Part shown: positions 19,373-30,960 of the stretch, in pieces
How the letters are laid out: each line of letters begins with the position of its first letter
How positions within the stretch are numbered: position 1 is the first letter of the stretch
Assembly: GCA_023014365.1 (NCBI GenBank)
Contig: JAEBUN010000075.1
Location: 17,707-81,706 of the forward strand
Source: Lepiota brunneoincarnata
Taxonomy: Eukaryota; Basidiomycota; Agaricomycetes; Agaricales; Agaricaceae
Direction: 5' to 3'
DNA: 64,000 bases
Notes under the pieces: generated by a model
Databases searched by the model: none
Told to the model about the DNA's origin: nothing
The model's input: the letters and a program-made list of their open reading frames with translations, nothing else
Program-made: the position numbers and the translations under genes

Positions 19373-20023
19373 TGTCATATCCATGCCAACTATAAGTCTA
19401 ATCACTTAAACTTCGGCTTCTCGACTCCACGTGTGTTCCACACAACAACCCTCTGCCCTCCGACTCGGCCCCGACTCACTCCGACCGCAACCCACTGCCC
19501 TGATCACGCGACCACCTCCACACGTGCCGTGGTCACCTGAACCTCGCTGTCTCTATTTCCCCGTCTCCATTTCCCGTCCGTAGTCAAGATACGTTACCAG
19601 TCTCCATACCCGTACCGGTCTCCATTTCGTTTGTAATCCGTTTGTAACCATATGGGTCTCCGCTTCACTCCGCACGTAGTCAGTACGAGTCATAGTTTGT
19701 AAGGCCAGTAGTATATATACCGTAGGTACTTGGCTTGTACTCCTCAGTCTGATAATCGAATCGAGCAGCGGACCAGCTCCCTGTTCCATATCCTCTCCTC
19801 TCTCCTGCCTCGCTCCGCTTCGGCTCCGACTTCCTGAAATACGGACTAGGACAGTAGGAGGGCACAGCACACAAGCTGAGGCCGCAAGTCCAACCCCCCG
19901 CCCGACGTACTCCGCCTCGGTCCCGAAGTCTACGTACCGACTTCGCCCTGTCCCCCGGTTACCTTATACCAAGGATACCACCCCGACCCTCCGCTTCGGT
20001 CCCGACCCGCACCGGCTCTAACA
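19373..20023 (+). repeat. Gypsy B 3' LTR
   Basis: 651 bp, differing from the 5' LTR at a single base (19770 G versus 12617 A). It ends GGCTCTAACA next to the TSD CATGA. Read backwards it could supply the promoter for the antisense gene. Confidence 0.96.
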
Positions 20024-20092
20024 CATGAAATAGATAAGTGAGATCAAGAGATCAGGTCACATGATGGTGCAATACTTTTGGATGCCACTGTA

Positions 20093-20267
20093 TCTTCATC
20101 TTAGTGTTATAAAGTTCTTGCCTCCTATAACTCTTTGCCCTTAAACTGGCTGTACTATAGTGCTCTGTCGTCTCTAAGTCATGCCTAGTAGGACAGGACC
20201 AAGTCTGTATAGACATCCTGTGTCAAACGCTGTGCTACTCAAGAGCAAACCCCTAATCTGGGTAACA
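20093..20267 (+). repeat. Element A 3' LTR, second part
   Basis: It follows the TA duplicate of the Tc1 insertion and ends CTAATCTGGGTAACA, matching the TGTTATC start at 4872 as LTR ends. Together with 4872-5089 it gives an LTR of about 393 bp. This boundary is inferred, because the 5' LTR is outside the window. Confidence 0.6.
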
Positions 20268-20426
20268 CTATATATATCTGGACCCAGGTAGAGTGAGTCA
20301 TACTGAGTCAAAGTCTTATCTATCTAACTATAGATTGTTCTGATGTGCACTTCTGATTGTTTCAGAGTGACAGTTCTTCTATCTATTTATATACTTGGTG
20401 CTTCTGATAAGGGAATTCTGATAACA
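20268..20426 (-). repeat. Inverted LTR fragment of the same family as element A
   Basis: The reverse complement starts TGTTATCAGAATTCCC and follows the element A LTR for about 160 bp (CTGTCACTCTGAAACAATCA, then GTGCACATCAGAA), with perhaps 20-25% difference. It abuts the element A LTR end directly. Element A may have landed in an older, inverted copy of its own LTR, the rest of which would lie left of the window. Confidence 0.7.
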
Positions 20427-21521
20427 ATAGTAGGTCCAAGCAAACAGAAGAAAAGACAAAAGAAAAGCCATGGCACATTACTTACCACCCCCACCATCAT
20501 TAAGCGTGGCCACAAGGCCACTCCCACAGCTAGCATTATCTGACCTTCCTTGTGTTTATTTTTCATCCTCATCTTTCTTCCCTTCTCGAATCTCCACTTC
20601 CTTCTCTAGTTAAATATCCAGAACATACACAAGCCCCACTTTCCCTAGAGTGTATAAACTCGATGTTGTGTGGGAGCTCATTGCAGAGAACGACGAGGTC
20701 TGGGGCCATAAGAGTCAGCCCTTTCCGCCAATTCTCCTTCCCTCCACCGATTGCTCTAGCTATTGCCCACACCAGGGTACTTCCAAGCTCCTAGAATTAT
20801 TACTTTCCTTTAGACAAAACACGGCGTCTCTGGAACTGTGCTTTCGTCGCCCGGGGGCTGTACCACTTGGTGCACTCTCCAACGAGCCTTGCCATCGATG
20901 ATCTTCGGCTATCTCACATGCTCTATCCTGCTCCAGAGTCCCCTGTCTTTCCTCTCTACCTCCATCCTCAATCCTACACCCCTCCCTGTTCTCCAACACG
21001 CTCGCATATTCGTATACAGGCCAGGGCTTTGGCGAAGCCTTCGAGCTTCTCTTTGACTTCTTTGACTCTCGTGAACTTAGCCTGGTGTAAGGCCGCTCCC
21101 TTACACTGACTACGTGATTACTGACACATCTCGGTACGGACGTATGGGACAGGCACTCTTTTCTGATTTAACAACAACCATCATCATCTTCTCTCATACT
21201 CTCTCTCTTAAATAATATATCCCTTGTGCTCGTTGATTTCCTTGTCTGCTACCTCTTGCTCGTGAGGACCCCCACAAAAGGGTCCTTACACCTGGCCAGG
21301 ACATCGAGAAGGAGGCTCTCCATATCAATAAGCTCCACAAAAAATTACGTGGCGCCCTCATCTCTAACACAATTGAGCTTGGTCTGCATAAATGGACGAT
21401 AGTAGGCAACGCAGATTGATATGTTATTACGTAGCCAGGGTACTTGTGCATTGCCGCAAGAAACAGTCAACAAAATACAGATCATTACGCAGTTCGTGCT
21501 TGTTGTGTGGAGTCGTAGAAG
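20427..21521. other. No gene recognised
   Basis: About 1.1 kb between the transposon nest and the first host gene. Minus-strand frames at 20569-20999 and 21194-21451 have a protein-like composition (for example AIARAIGGGKENWRKGLTLM), but no splice chain or known domain could be joined. They may be exons of a host gene cut by the insertions. Left unassigned. Confidence 0.4.
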
Positions 21522-22871
21522 TTACCAGAAGCCAAGGCCAAAGCCAGCCAACAGGAGAATCCCCAATCCGCGGAACCACGAAACTTCCAGATGAAGCGCA
21601 CTACTACTCTGGGTGGGCGAGGCAACCGCGCTAGCGCTGCCGGTAGTGCTGGGTTGCATAGCACTGAGAAGGGCTGGTTGGAAAAGAGAATCCAGACAAC
21701 ACGGGCTTGACCACTTACAGGACTTCATTCAGCTGGAATGACCAGTTATTGTCAGCCTGCCTCCTGCCGTTCGTAGACACGCCAATAACGACAACAGTAA
21801 CGTTGATGTTCCTTGTGGCACTCAAAGCGAGCGGTGCTTGTTTGTAGACACAAGTTTCGGGAGCCGTATCGGGGATGAAGGTGTTCCTCTGGCCATTAAT
21901 GTACACATAATAAAGAGCATTCACACAATCGACGTTGAGATAAATCCTCGTGGCTAAGCGGCCCGGGTATCAGTTATTGTACAAGTACTTGTCGCCATGA
22001 GATGACATACCAGAGGAAAATAAGAGGGTAAACGACTCCATCGTGGTAGTGGTTCTCCTCCCATTGGTCGTACAGGTTGAGCTGACGGTGCTCCAGCCAA
22101 TGCCACTCCATGTGATCCTATCATCATTGGCACCATACGAAATAGTGCTCTCGCCAGCAAAAGGAGTTGGTCGAGGGGAAGAAGACAGAGTGGAGACCAC
22201 AAATGGTCTTGAACTTGAGGTTGCTGGGTACTTTATAAGTGACTCAATATCGCAAAGCGGTCAGGTGAGGCCTTACTGATAAACGTCGGGTCAGGGAGTT
22301 CTGTGATTTCTGGTTCCGAAAAAGCTGTCGTAGCTCTGTGGGTGGTTGTGGTTCTGCGAGTAGTTGTCTCACCGCCTCCTCCACCTCCGCCTCCGCCACC
22401 ACCACCCCCGCCAGGCCGACACAAGGGCGTTCCGGAACTATCCCTGACGCAACTATCCCCGGGAGCTGTGAAATAGAAAGTTGAGGGTCAATTTGTCCCC
22501 AAAACCGCGCTGAGATACTCACGACAGCAGCCTGACCTGTCGGGACAAAGGTGGAGGCTATCGTCAGTACACCGGTCACTTTGACCACTGCAAATCCTTC
22601 CGAGTGGACAGCAGCCCCCCGCCACGCAGTATTGATCGTTCCTGCAGCAGGAGACACTGTCGCAGGCAATAAAACCGCTCCCGCATCCTGACTGTCGGAT
22701 CTGGAGGAGACCTTTAATAGCTGTCGGACCGCGATGACTCGGTGGTTTGCCTTGGGAGTATGGCTGGATGCCATAAAGGACAGCACCAGCCGGTACATCA
22801 CTGCTTGCCAAGGATGAGGGAAGGAGTGATAGTACAAGGGGTATCATCGTCCGAAGGAGGGAGAGACGCAT
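21522..22871 (-). CDS. Secreted Cys-rich protein with poly-Gly stretch and GPI-type tail
   Basis: Five exons (22871-22523, 22465-22277, 22223-22011, 21953-21719, 21663-21522) join in phase to 375 residues; introns are 53-57 bp. A signal peptide (MIPLVLSLLPSSLASS) is followed by three CC-containing modules: CDSVSCCRNDQYC, VAGGCCPLGRIC, and CPDRSGCCPPGDSC across intron 1. Then come about 14 consecutive Gly, a Thr-rich stretch (ETTTRRTTTTHR), and a domain ending NGQRNTFIPDTAPETC with jelly-roll-like alternation. The C-terminus is Ser/Thr-rich and closes with a hydrophobic segment (GLGILLLAGFGLGFW), as in GPI-anchored wall or plasma-membrane proteins. Function unknown; common type in Agaricomycetes. 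Confidence 0.8.
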
Positions 22872-25800
22872 GGTCTGCCTGGAGCTGCCTGAACGGGTCG
22901 CTTGGCGGGTTTGGCTAGGTATGGGAAGAAAATCTCATTGTTTCCTGTGCCTTTAACCTGCCCAAGAAATCGCATTTGTTGTGAAAGTAGCAGCCTAGAA
23001 ATCTGTCATTCGTCAAGTAAAATTAGTGTAATGACGGGTCGATGATTGTCAGGTCATTTTCTCATCGCGGCGGCGCTGTGCCATCAAATGATCACCTCAT
23101 CATTTTTGCACAGCAGCAAGAAGCAAATATCAAGAAGGGCCAGCCAAGTCAAGACCAACTTGAGCCTCAGACACTCGACACGGAAAGGAGGAGGTAGTGG
23201 GGGCTTGGATAAGCTTGTGATGATGAGATTCGGGATTTCTGGTATTGTGCAGTCGATGTTTGCCGAGACGTGTTCGGTGCCCTCCTTCGTTCTATGCAAT
23301 GTACTGATTGGATCCGGCTGCGGGATAACTGGAAGACATAGCCAGTCGTAGCCCCCGGAGAAAGAGAGGAAAACATCAGGAACCGGAAGTCACTGGTACC
23401 AAAGACATCAGGCGGGCCGTGCCAGGTATGTAGCAGAGGTGTCACCCATCTAGAAGAAATGTCAGCATGTGTTTTCGGCTTCCCAATTCATCACAAGGGA
23501 TTCGAACGTGTGCACGCATGGAGATGGATATTGATGAGGTGGTTGAAATTAAGACCGGCCATCATCATGATCACATTTCAGTTTCATTTCAGGGTTGGCG
23601 ACCGCCAATGGGAGTATTCCTAGGTTTTGGCTGTGCTCGAGCTGTAGAACTGTCAGATTTTGTCAAGGAAGAAGCATGGGTGGTAGTATGGCAAGGACGT
23701 AGGCAATAGGGTAGTCAGTGGTTGTCCTCAATTGGTGGAGGTTACTACTATGTGGAGGAGCAGAAAGGCTGTTGTGTCAGTACTTACAACCGTGTCGGGG
23801 GGCACGCTTCACCTCGAACCACAAGATTTCACATAAAACTGGTCAAGAAACCAAGGGCTTTTGTGTGGACATATACCGTAAACAAGGCATTCCGTAAAAA
23901 TAGGCACCGTGGGTGCTCGCAGAGGATTTTAGTAAATTAATGTGTTCCCGCCGGAATCGCTGTGCTGCTCAGGAAGCGATATCAGGGTGGGAGGTGGGGA
24001 TGCTTCCACGCCATTCGTCGTCTTCAAACTGGCATCACGACCCGATATAGCCTAAATCAAGCAAATGAAAATCAATTGTTACCCGAAAACTGATTCACGA
24101 GTGAAGGACAATGCCATCTCGCCAGCCAGCCTCCCAGGCCTTCCCCACAAGGTACTTGATTCAGAGAGGCATAGCTATCACAGGGTGCAGGGCATACGGC
24201 TGGTGGGAAGTCTTGTGGGTGCTATAGGTGTTGGACACTGAACAGGACGCACTCATAAACAAATTCTATACGTATGGGTCGATTCAAAATGCAGAAGAAT
24301 GCTAGCAGGGGCTCCTGTCGGTACGCCTGCAAAGCGTACACAGCTACCGGAACCGATAGTGGTTTCAGGGCGGCGGAACTATTCCTTTCTGCCCTTCAAG
24401 GGTTCGGTTAGCACCCTCTGGCAGAATGGAAGATGCTGCAACATCGAATCTCAGCAGGCGACGCGAGTCATCATCGGGCGCAATGTTCCTCCTGCTTGGA
24501 TCGACGCGTACTTGGCTGATGAATACATCGCAGAGACGCACTCTGCAAGCCGTGTACGCAGATGTGGTTCTGATTTCCATGGACTTGAGCGTCGCCGGGG
24601 AAGTCGCCGGCCATCTAATTGACGGCAATTAATTTCCCAAAAGTATACTTGCTCCACAATGTATCCGTTCTCTCGTAGAGTGTTCGGGCCTTGACTCCAA
24701 GGACACGCTATGCATGACAACTCATAACCCTTTTTCTCAGTACTACCATACATACACATGACAGATATTCTTTTCCTCAGGGAAGCTCCAGAAGGGACCT
24801 AGTGTTTGTCAATCCGGTAATATATCCCGCGGGCTTAAGGCAATCTTTCGCTCCCGTGCGATTATTCACACTGCTTCAGTTAAAGTGGCCAAAAGAATGG
24901 TGCAGTTGATGTTCTGATTTATTCAGACCCTCACGATGATGGAACTGTCATTGAAAGCAGTAACCCTCCTTAAATAACCTTAAATAGCATTATCGTAATG
25001 GGTACAGGTGACCCGATGCTCAGTGCTCAGTGCTCATAAACTTAGCTACTCGGATGGTCCTGCCCGCAACCTGACCTCTATTCAAGGAAGTAGTGTCCAA
25101 TTTTTGGATTCTATCCTGGCGGCCCCACAGCTCCTGGGCACCTCCCCATACGTATGATCAGATACGGGGGGTCCATTAGGCTGCGATCGAGTTTATCGTT
25201 CACCCGCAGGCCCCTCGGGGTCGTCGAGAATGGAATCAGGTGGCGTTGGTAGAGAGTGTAGTGATGGATGAGGATGGCAATCGTGGGCAAGGGTAGGGCT
25301 GAAGACGATTATCTGATCTGAGGGATTGAAACGACTTCGGATGTACATACTGTAGTTGGGTTCCCGAGCCACATTATTGCGTGTGAGCCCGGGGCTAGGG
25401 AGTGATGTACATACACGTGGTAGTTTCCTGTGAAGAGGGGATCGAAGAGGCGAGATTTGGTTTGCGTACCAACAGAAAGAGAGAAGATAGTAGTCTCTAC
25501 GAAGCGTGTTTCCCACCGACAATGTCCTGTTCGTGAGAGGCAGTGGCTCGAGCCCAGCGAGGGATGCATCAGCAGAACGTTGAAGTTAAATTAGTCACCG
25601 ATTGGAGGAGGAAATCTCCCCAAGGGACGGAATTGGCTGTCGACGCCTCCAATAGTCTTTGACAATAGAGGATTAGGGTGAATTGATGCCAGGTACGTCA
25701 TAAGAGCAAGGGAAATATGCAAGGCGGGCGCAGAAGGCTTATCCTACCAATACCGAACGTGTACTTTTCCTGCAGCGGGGACAGGCACGGCCTTCGGGGA

Positions 25801-27579
25801 AAGCTTTCTGTCGATCTCAAAGCCAAAGAAACTGACGGCGTTCCTGTGAGGTAAATCGAGTAATGTGTGGCGAGTGGAAGATGCTCACTAAGGTGCGGAA
25901 ATGCTGGGCTGAAGAGATTTTGACCCAAGTGGCGAATAGACAATCCAAAGTGGATAGGGTAGCTCACCGAACGCGGTCCTAGGTGGGATGGGATCTGTCA
26001 ATCGAACTGTCTGCCATCTGGCTTGGACGGATGGAGTTGTGCTCTGGGAACGACAGTGGACAGCGAAGTGTGAGGAAATGGATGAGGTGAAGGTCCATCG
26101 GGCCGTAGCACTTTTGGCTGATGCTTATGGTTTGAGTGTAAAGAGCATGGTAGTGGATGATGCGGCGGAACAAGAGCCCTACCCAGGGAAGGCAAAGAGA
26201 AGACTGCGGCCAGCCGAGTAGGAAAGCGAGGATGAGTATTTTGTAGAGAATTAGCCGTCTTCGACTGGTTGTGAAAAGCAACACCGGAAGGTCTTGCCTC
26301 AGAGTGGATGAGACGTGCCGGTAAATCACGTGACGTGACCGCATCCCAAGGCTTTTGAATAATCCCTAATATACACTCTTAACCACCCCAAGACCTTAAC
26401 CCCTTGCCTCGAAACAGGAGCCAGCCGACAGAGTGATGAGCTCTAACCCAGGCCTTCCCATCCTCCATTAACTACACCAGATCTCGGGCACCGAAGCTGT
26501 TGGAATTCTGGCATCATGCAAGCCTGCGCGATGCATGTGATTTGAAATTGTTTTATTGTTTACGGACCTTATTGTTGTAGATATTATTTAAGTAGTCTAC
26601 TCGAGTTGTATGTAGCCATCCGTTTGCCTCACGAGCTCACCGAGGCCAAACGAACACGCCGCCGTTGCACGCTTTTTTCAACAGAAGCAGGCCGTGGAGA
26701 TGCTCACCCATCGTTTGGTAAATGTTTCTCGCCTCCCCCGTGCACACAATCAGCTACCCAGGTACATCAAACTTGCCTCCATGAAATTTCCTTGAAATTG
26801 ACGGTCATTCCAAGGCCCTACAGAGATAGCCACATCGACGGCACCGGTAATCTAGAAACCAACCAGCCGCGAGCTCGTCAGCCATTCACCCCCTCCATTC
26901 CTGGTTTCTCAGGGTTCCCAATATTGGCCCACTATGCTTCCTCAGGATAAAAACTCTAATGCAGAACTCTCGAACGTCTAGAGGACGGGTATTCCTTGAC
27001 TCTCGCATCCCGAAACAACATATCATTTTTGCTGATGCTGTCGTGTGACTGGTTCAACTGGCTGGAATACTTCCGCTCACTCTGTGGAAGCCCCGTGATT
27101 TTTGGTTGATGGATGGCGTATTCCCGATATCCAGCGGTCTTCTGGATTTCATCAGCTCGTACGTTTTCGGGACGGATTTCATGAAGAATCTTGCCGCGAT
27201 TTGACTGACCCACGTGGTCTATCCATTCCTCCGCCGCTATCGTCCACCAGAAGCGCTATGATATACGCTTTTTTCAATGCACCTCCAGATCGAGATCGTT
27301 CAGGTAGGCACGGAGGTGTACTGCAAATATTGAAGTATTGGGCACTGGTATCAGCGTATGATGGTGCCGGGTGCAACCTCCTGGGTGAATGCCGCCCCAT
27401 TTTTACGGCTTTTCCTTGACGACCCGGATGGGTTCGAGGCGGCGGTAGAGCGTGTTGGATTTATATTCACAACTCAGAGTAATACATCAAAGAACAAATA
27501 GGCTTTTACAAAGACATGCAGGATGTGGTCAGATTGTGCTAAGACATAAATGTGCTCCGGCAGTTATGCAACGATCCGC
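22872..27579. other. 4.7 kb without a recognised gene
   Basis: Open frames occur on both strands (23046-23351, 24299-24622, 25193-25522, 25979-26344, 26606-26950, 27102-27419), but overlap each other, lack splice-supported extensions and show no motif I know. A minus-strand piece near 25800 (FFGFEIDRKLSPKAVPVPAA) followed by a GTAGGATA donor looks coding and may be one exon of an unknown gene at about 25.2-26.3 kb. Low confidence throughout. Confidence 0.35.
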
Positions 27580-29839
27580 CTAAATGGTCATCGAAGACCC
27601 AACTCCTGAAGCAGCATGACTGTAAGAATTCATCTCGCCAAAGTGTTTCTCGTCAACAGGCAAGCTCTGGTCAGTGGGGACTGTCCCAATGTCTAATGAA
27701 CCACCCCGACCGACAAATCTGACTGGTCCAGAAAACCAATTATGGGCCGAAAATATCCAAGCTGCGGAAGCGAACAAGAAGATAGGGAGGATGAGGACGA
27801 TCGCATAGTCTGGGCGAGTGGATTGAGTGGAAAATAGCGATAAAAAAAAAGATTTTTAGCCGACGCACTGGTGCTTGTCGCCGTTGGGTCCTGAGACCCG
27901 GGGAAAAGCAGTAGGATAGTGATGAAAGTGACCCAGGAGACAGCGATGATGCCGATAGGAAGGTACCATTTACCAAGGCAAAATGGTCCTGGCACAAGTT
28001 TATTGCGTCCGGAGGTTATTCTGAGGAAGATCGGCACCGTGTAAGAGGTGTAGAGGCTAATAACAGAGGCACTTTGGAGGGAGGAAATGTTGATGGACAA
28101 CGCCAGAACGAGTACAGAAACACTTACCCCGCGAAAGACACAAGCGCTGCTGCAGAAAATCCCAAGAGACCAAAAACGGCAGAAACAGCCATGACAAGCC
28201 AAACGGCGTTGACCGGTGTTTGGGTATAGGGATGGATCTTCCGCCACAAGCTTGATCCAGGGAGCGCTCCATCGCGAGCAAACGCGAAGACCACCCGAGA
28301 AGCATCAACGCCTTGCGCTGCCCCAGTCACGAACTAACTTGCAAGTTGTGTCAAGTCACACGGCGTGGTAGGAAAGCTTCAAAATCAAACAGTGACTGAC
28401 CTGGACGATAATAATGCAGCTCCAGATGGCTAACATTCCATTACGGCCAAGGGTGTCAAGGAACAATTGGCCCATGACCATGGGCAATTTGGACTCCAGC
28501 GTGGCCGAGACAGAAGTCGTAGCGTAGGATGCGGCAATCGACAATAGCCACCCGAGAGATGCTGTAATCCCTGTTCCGAAAAGAATAGCAATGGGTGCTG
28601 CCATCGCAGCCCCGGCCGTCTCTTCTGAGACATGAGCAGCGGAGTCATCTATAGCCAGTGACATTAGTTTAAATACAAGGGCCGTATGTATTGGGGGTGT
28701 TACAGCCTGTAAGCGTCCACATGGGTGCTGTGAATGCCAAAAGAAAAGCCCATCCATCTTAGCAGGAATGAGATGCAGAATATTCGGTTGTTAGCTTGAA
28801 ACGTACTGTTAGACCAACCGGTATTATTCTCGAAAAGAGTAAAAGCGTCTTTGGTCGATACCCTCTGATCTCCAGAGACCACCAGCAGAGCGATAATTGC
28901 GGCAATAGTTGTGCCAACTATAGGATCGACCAGGATCAAAGGGCTACTCCTTCGATGAAAACCCCAACTTACGGTTGACAAATGCGTAAGCAAGGTTGAT
29001 GCGAGCCAGGATTTGTGTGGCAGATGAGCAAAGGAGGCCGTGCAGGACAAGTATCCCGCACAGGATACCATATATCGGCCCAGGTTCGAGGATGGTACTG
29101 TTACCTGTAGCAACCGAGACAGCGGTGGCGATCATTTGAGCACTGAACTTATGAGAGATGGTTAACAAGCAGTAAGAGGGATAATTACCAAGTGAAATCG
29201 ATGGAGCATACAAGTGTAATTTGACCGGTTACGTTGGCCCATCCTGTAATCCAACTCGCAAGTGCGGAATATTTTGTTGGGGCCATTTTGGCAGAAAAAT
29301 AGTACAATCCCGCACTCGTACTAAACAGAGATCGGTTTGAGGGCCGTGATCCACGACTTAACTAGCACGCACGGCATGGAGGATGTCATTTCCGCCATTG
29401 ACAGAGCGACACACATGACGAACAAGCAAGGAATAAGCCATCCAAAGACCATACCAACGTGACCACCTAGGAACAGAGTTAACCTGCACTGAGATCGTGG
29501 TAGACCAGCATACCCGATGCGAGGGGGAAGGATAACGTTGAGCTGACGGAGGCAACGACACCCCTGCATAGTGGGTCCTATAAGGCCATGCTAGCAGCAA
29601 TATACATGGGTGTTGTACATGATACTCATCGAGAAGCAACAAGTCTCAATCAACTGGCAATGCCATTCTCGACTTCAGCGCCCGTCGTCCAGCAAAACAT
29701 CATGGATACTCACAGAAAATTTGCGTTTGAACTCGCTCTTATAACCGAGCTCTGCCAGGAGGACATCATCTGCGGCCAGCACCTCAGAATTGTCAGAGTG
29801 TGTATGCGTAACAAAACGATCGGCCTTGTGGTCCGCCAT
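27580..29839 (-). CDS. Amino-acid permease (APC superfamily)
   Basis: A multi-exon gene starting at the ATG at 29839 (MADHKADRFVTHTHSDN). Exon 1 ends KRKF-S at 29714. Family blocks follow in order: GGHVGMVFGWLIPCLFVMCV; ALSMAEMTSSMP joined by an intron to TSAGLYYFSAKMAP; WITGWANVTGQITLVCSIDF; the hallmark TGYDSAAHVSEET at about 28.65 kb, restored when a GTAACA..TAG intron is removed; and GVDASRVVFAFARDGALPGS. The last exon is YAIVLILPIFLFASAAWIFS with a hydrophilic tail. About 12 membrane helices would import amino acids or GABA by proton symport across the plasma membrane. All junctions checked keep phase. It is probably intact. Confidence 0.87.
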
Positions 29840-30960
29840 GGTTGTCATATGGAGAGTATTAAGGTACAACAAATCAAGCCAAGAAAGAGAAACCACACTA
29901 GGCGCCCACCAACGGCAACCGATTTGGAGGAGCGAATCATACTGTCGCGATAAGTGTGGGTTCAAATTTAGAACAGCGCCGGTTTGTACTATTAATCATT
30001 GGCTAAAATCAGGTATATCGTGCACACGAGGATACACGTCGCGGACTGGATGATAAGCTGATTTTGCGGCTTCCTGAAATCTTTGCCCAGCATATATGGA
30101 TATTGTACTTACCGGAAGGCGATAACTACCTTTTCGCAGGCCCTCGCTTGCTCTCAGAGTTTATGTGGAGCCCCTCGTTGGAAGCACGATCACGCGCTCG
30201 ACATCACATCCTGTCAACAGATTCCCCATTCCAACCCATCCCATTTCTGCCGACTGAGCGTTTCACCTCAGGTATCACTTGTGCCCTGAAACGCTCCTAC
30301 ATCCTTGCTGTCATCATTCGCCTGAATTTGTTCCTTCCTGTTCGCTCCATAACCCCTGACCCAGGGTTATGATGCCGTTGTTACTATACAAGACAGGCGG
30401 AGCAGTGCGGTGCAGTGTCTCTGGAAGTTGGGATCGAGGCATTCGAATCGGTTGGCATATTGAGGTCTCTGGCAGACCGCACCGACTTTTCGTCTTATTC
30501 TGGTATTCTCCCCCAGCTCAGTTATTATCTTATCTCTGCCACGCTGCCCAGTCTTGTGGCTCTGCGGCCAGCGACAGCTTCGAGATAAGGGTCAGGTGAT
30601 GCCACGTGCATACAACGCGCTGCAATGAATCCTGCTCTCGCTCCTCTTCTTATCATCCTTATCTAAGCTTGGTGATGGTTCTTTGAGCTGGTAACATAAC
30701 ATCGTGGTATCGTGTGGATGGTACAGCTTGGCGCTCGATGGAGACCCACTCTTGACCTACAAATTCAATTACACGCTGCCGCTATCCTCATTTACTGCAA
30801 CTACTACCACCCTATCAGCTTGATGCCAAGCGGATGGACTCGCTATTCCTCCGATAGAAATTGAGTATTGCACATTCATCTGGGAAACGTCTAGGCCTAT
30901 CCCCATCTGTCTACTAAGCCTGATGTTGGCCTAAGGTCTTTCAACCACCGCACGTTTTTC
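29840..30960. other. Intergenic, no gene recognised
   Basis: About 1.1 kb between the permease start and the MATE gene end. It contains CT-rich stretches and short ORFs (30064-30372) without recognisable motifs. The first part should hold the permease promoter. Nothing else is seen. Confidence 0.5.

Larger units (their letters stand above)
12220..20023 (+). mobile_element. Ty3/gypsy chromovirus B, complete and apparently intact
   Basis: A 7804-bp element with 651-bp LTRs (12220-12870 and 19373-20023) that begin TGTCATATCC and end GGCTCTAACA. It is flanked by the exact TSD CATGA (12215-12219, 20024-20028). The LTRs differ at one base only (A at 12617, G at 19770). Gag and pol are open, pol lying in the -1 frame. 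A spliced gene lies on the opposite strand before the 3' LTR. GC content is well above that of the host element. It sits in the subterminal part of the Tc1 element. No TGG-type tRNA primer site is visible after the 5' LTR, so the priming mode is unclear. Confidence 0.97.
5090..20090 (-). mobile_element. Tc1/mariner transposon split by three later insertions
   Basis: Left end CAGTGGTGTCCAAAAG (5090) and right end CTTTTGGATGCCACTG (to 20090) are matching terminal inverted repeats, flanked by the TA duplication of the Tc1/mariner superfamily (5088-5089, 20091-20092). A transposase gene lies on the minus strand between them. The span of 15,001 bp contains a copia element, a solo LTR and gypsy B, each with its own 5-bp TSD. 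Subtracting them (4878 + 713 + 7809 bp with one TSD each) leaves 1601 bp, the usual size of a Tc1 element. Each end also has an inner, inverted copy of the terminal motif at 5282-5305 and 12068-12091. Confidence 0.92.

Noticed and set aside
22244..22837. 197-codon ORF opposite in frame to the GPI protein gene on the same strand
   Set aside because: It ignores the splice sites that give the conserved CC modules. It is an intron-reading alternative frame.
24299..24760. Open region in three frames, both strands
   Set aside because: Overlapping frames of similar length without motif or splice signals; none can be preferred.
25988..26344. Possible exon pair on both strands
   Set aside because: The minus-strand version has some coding look, but no chain of exons or family could be established.
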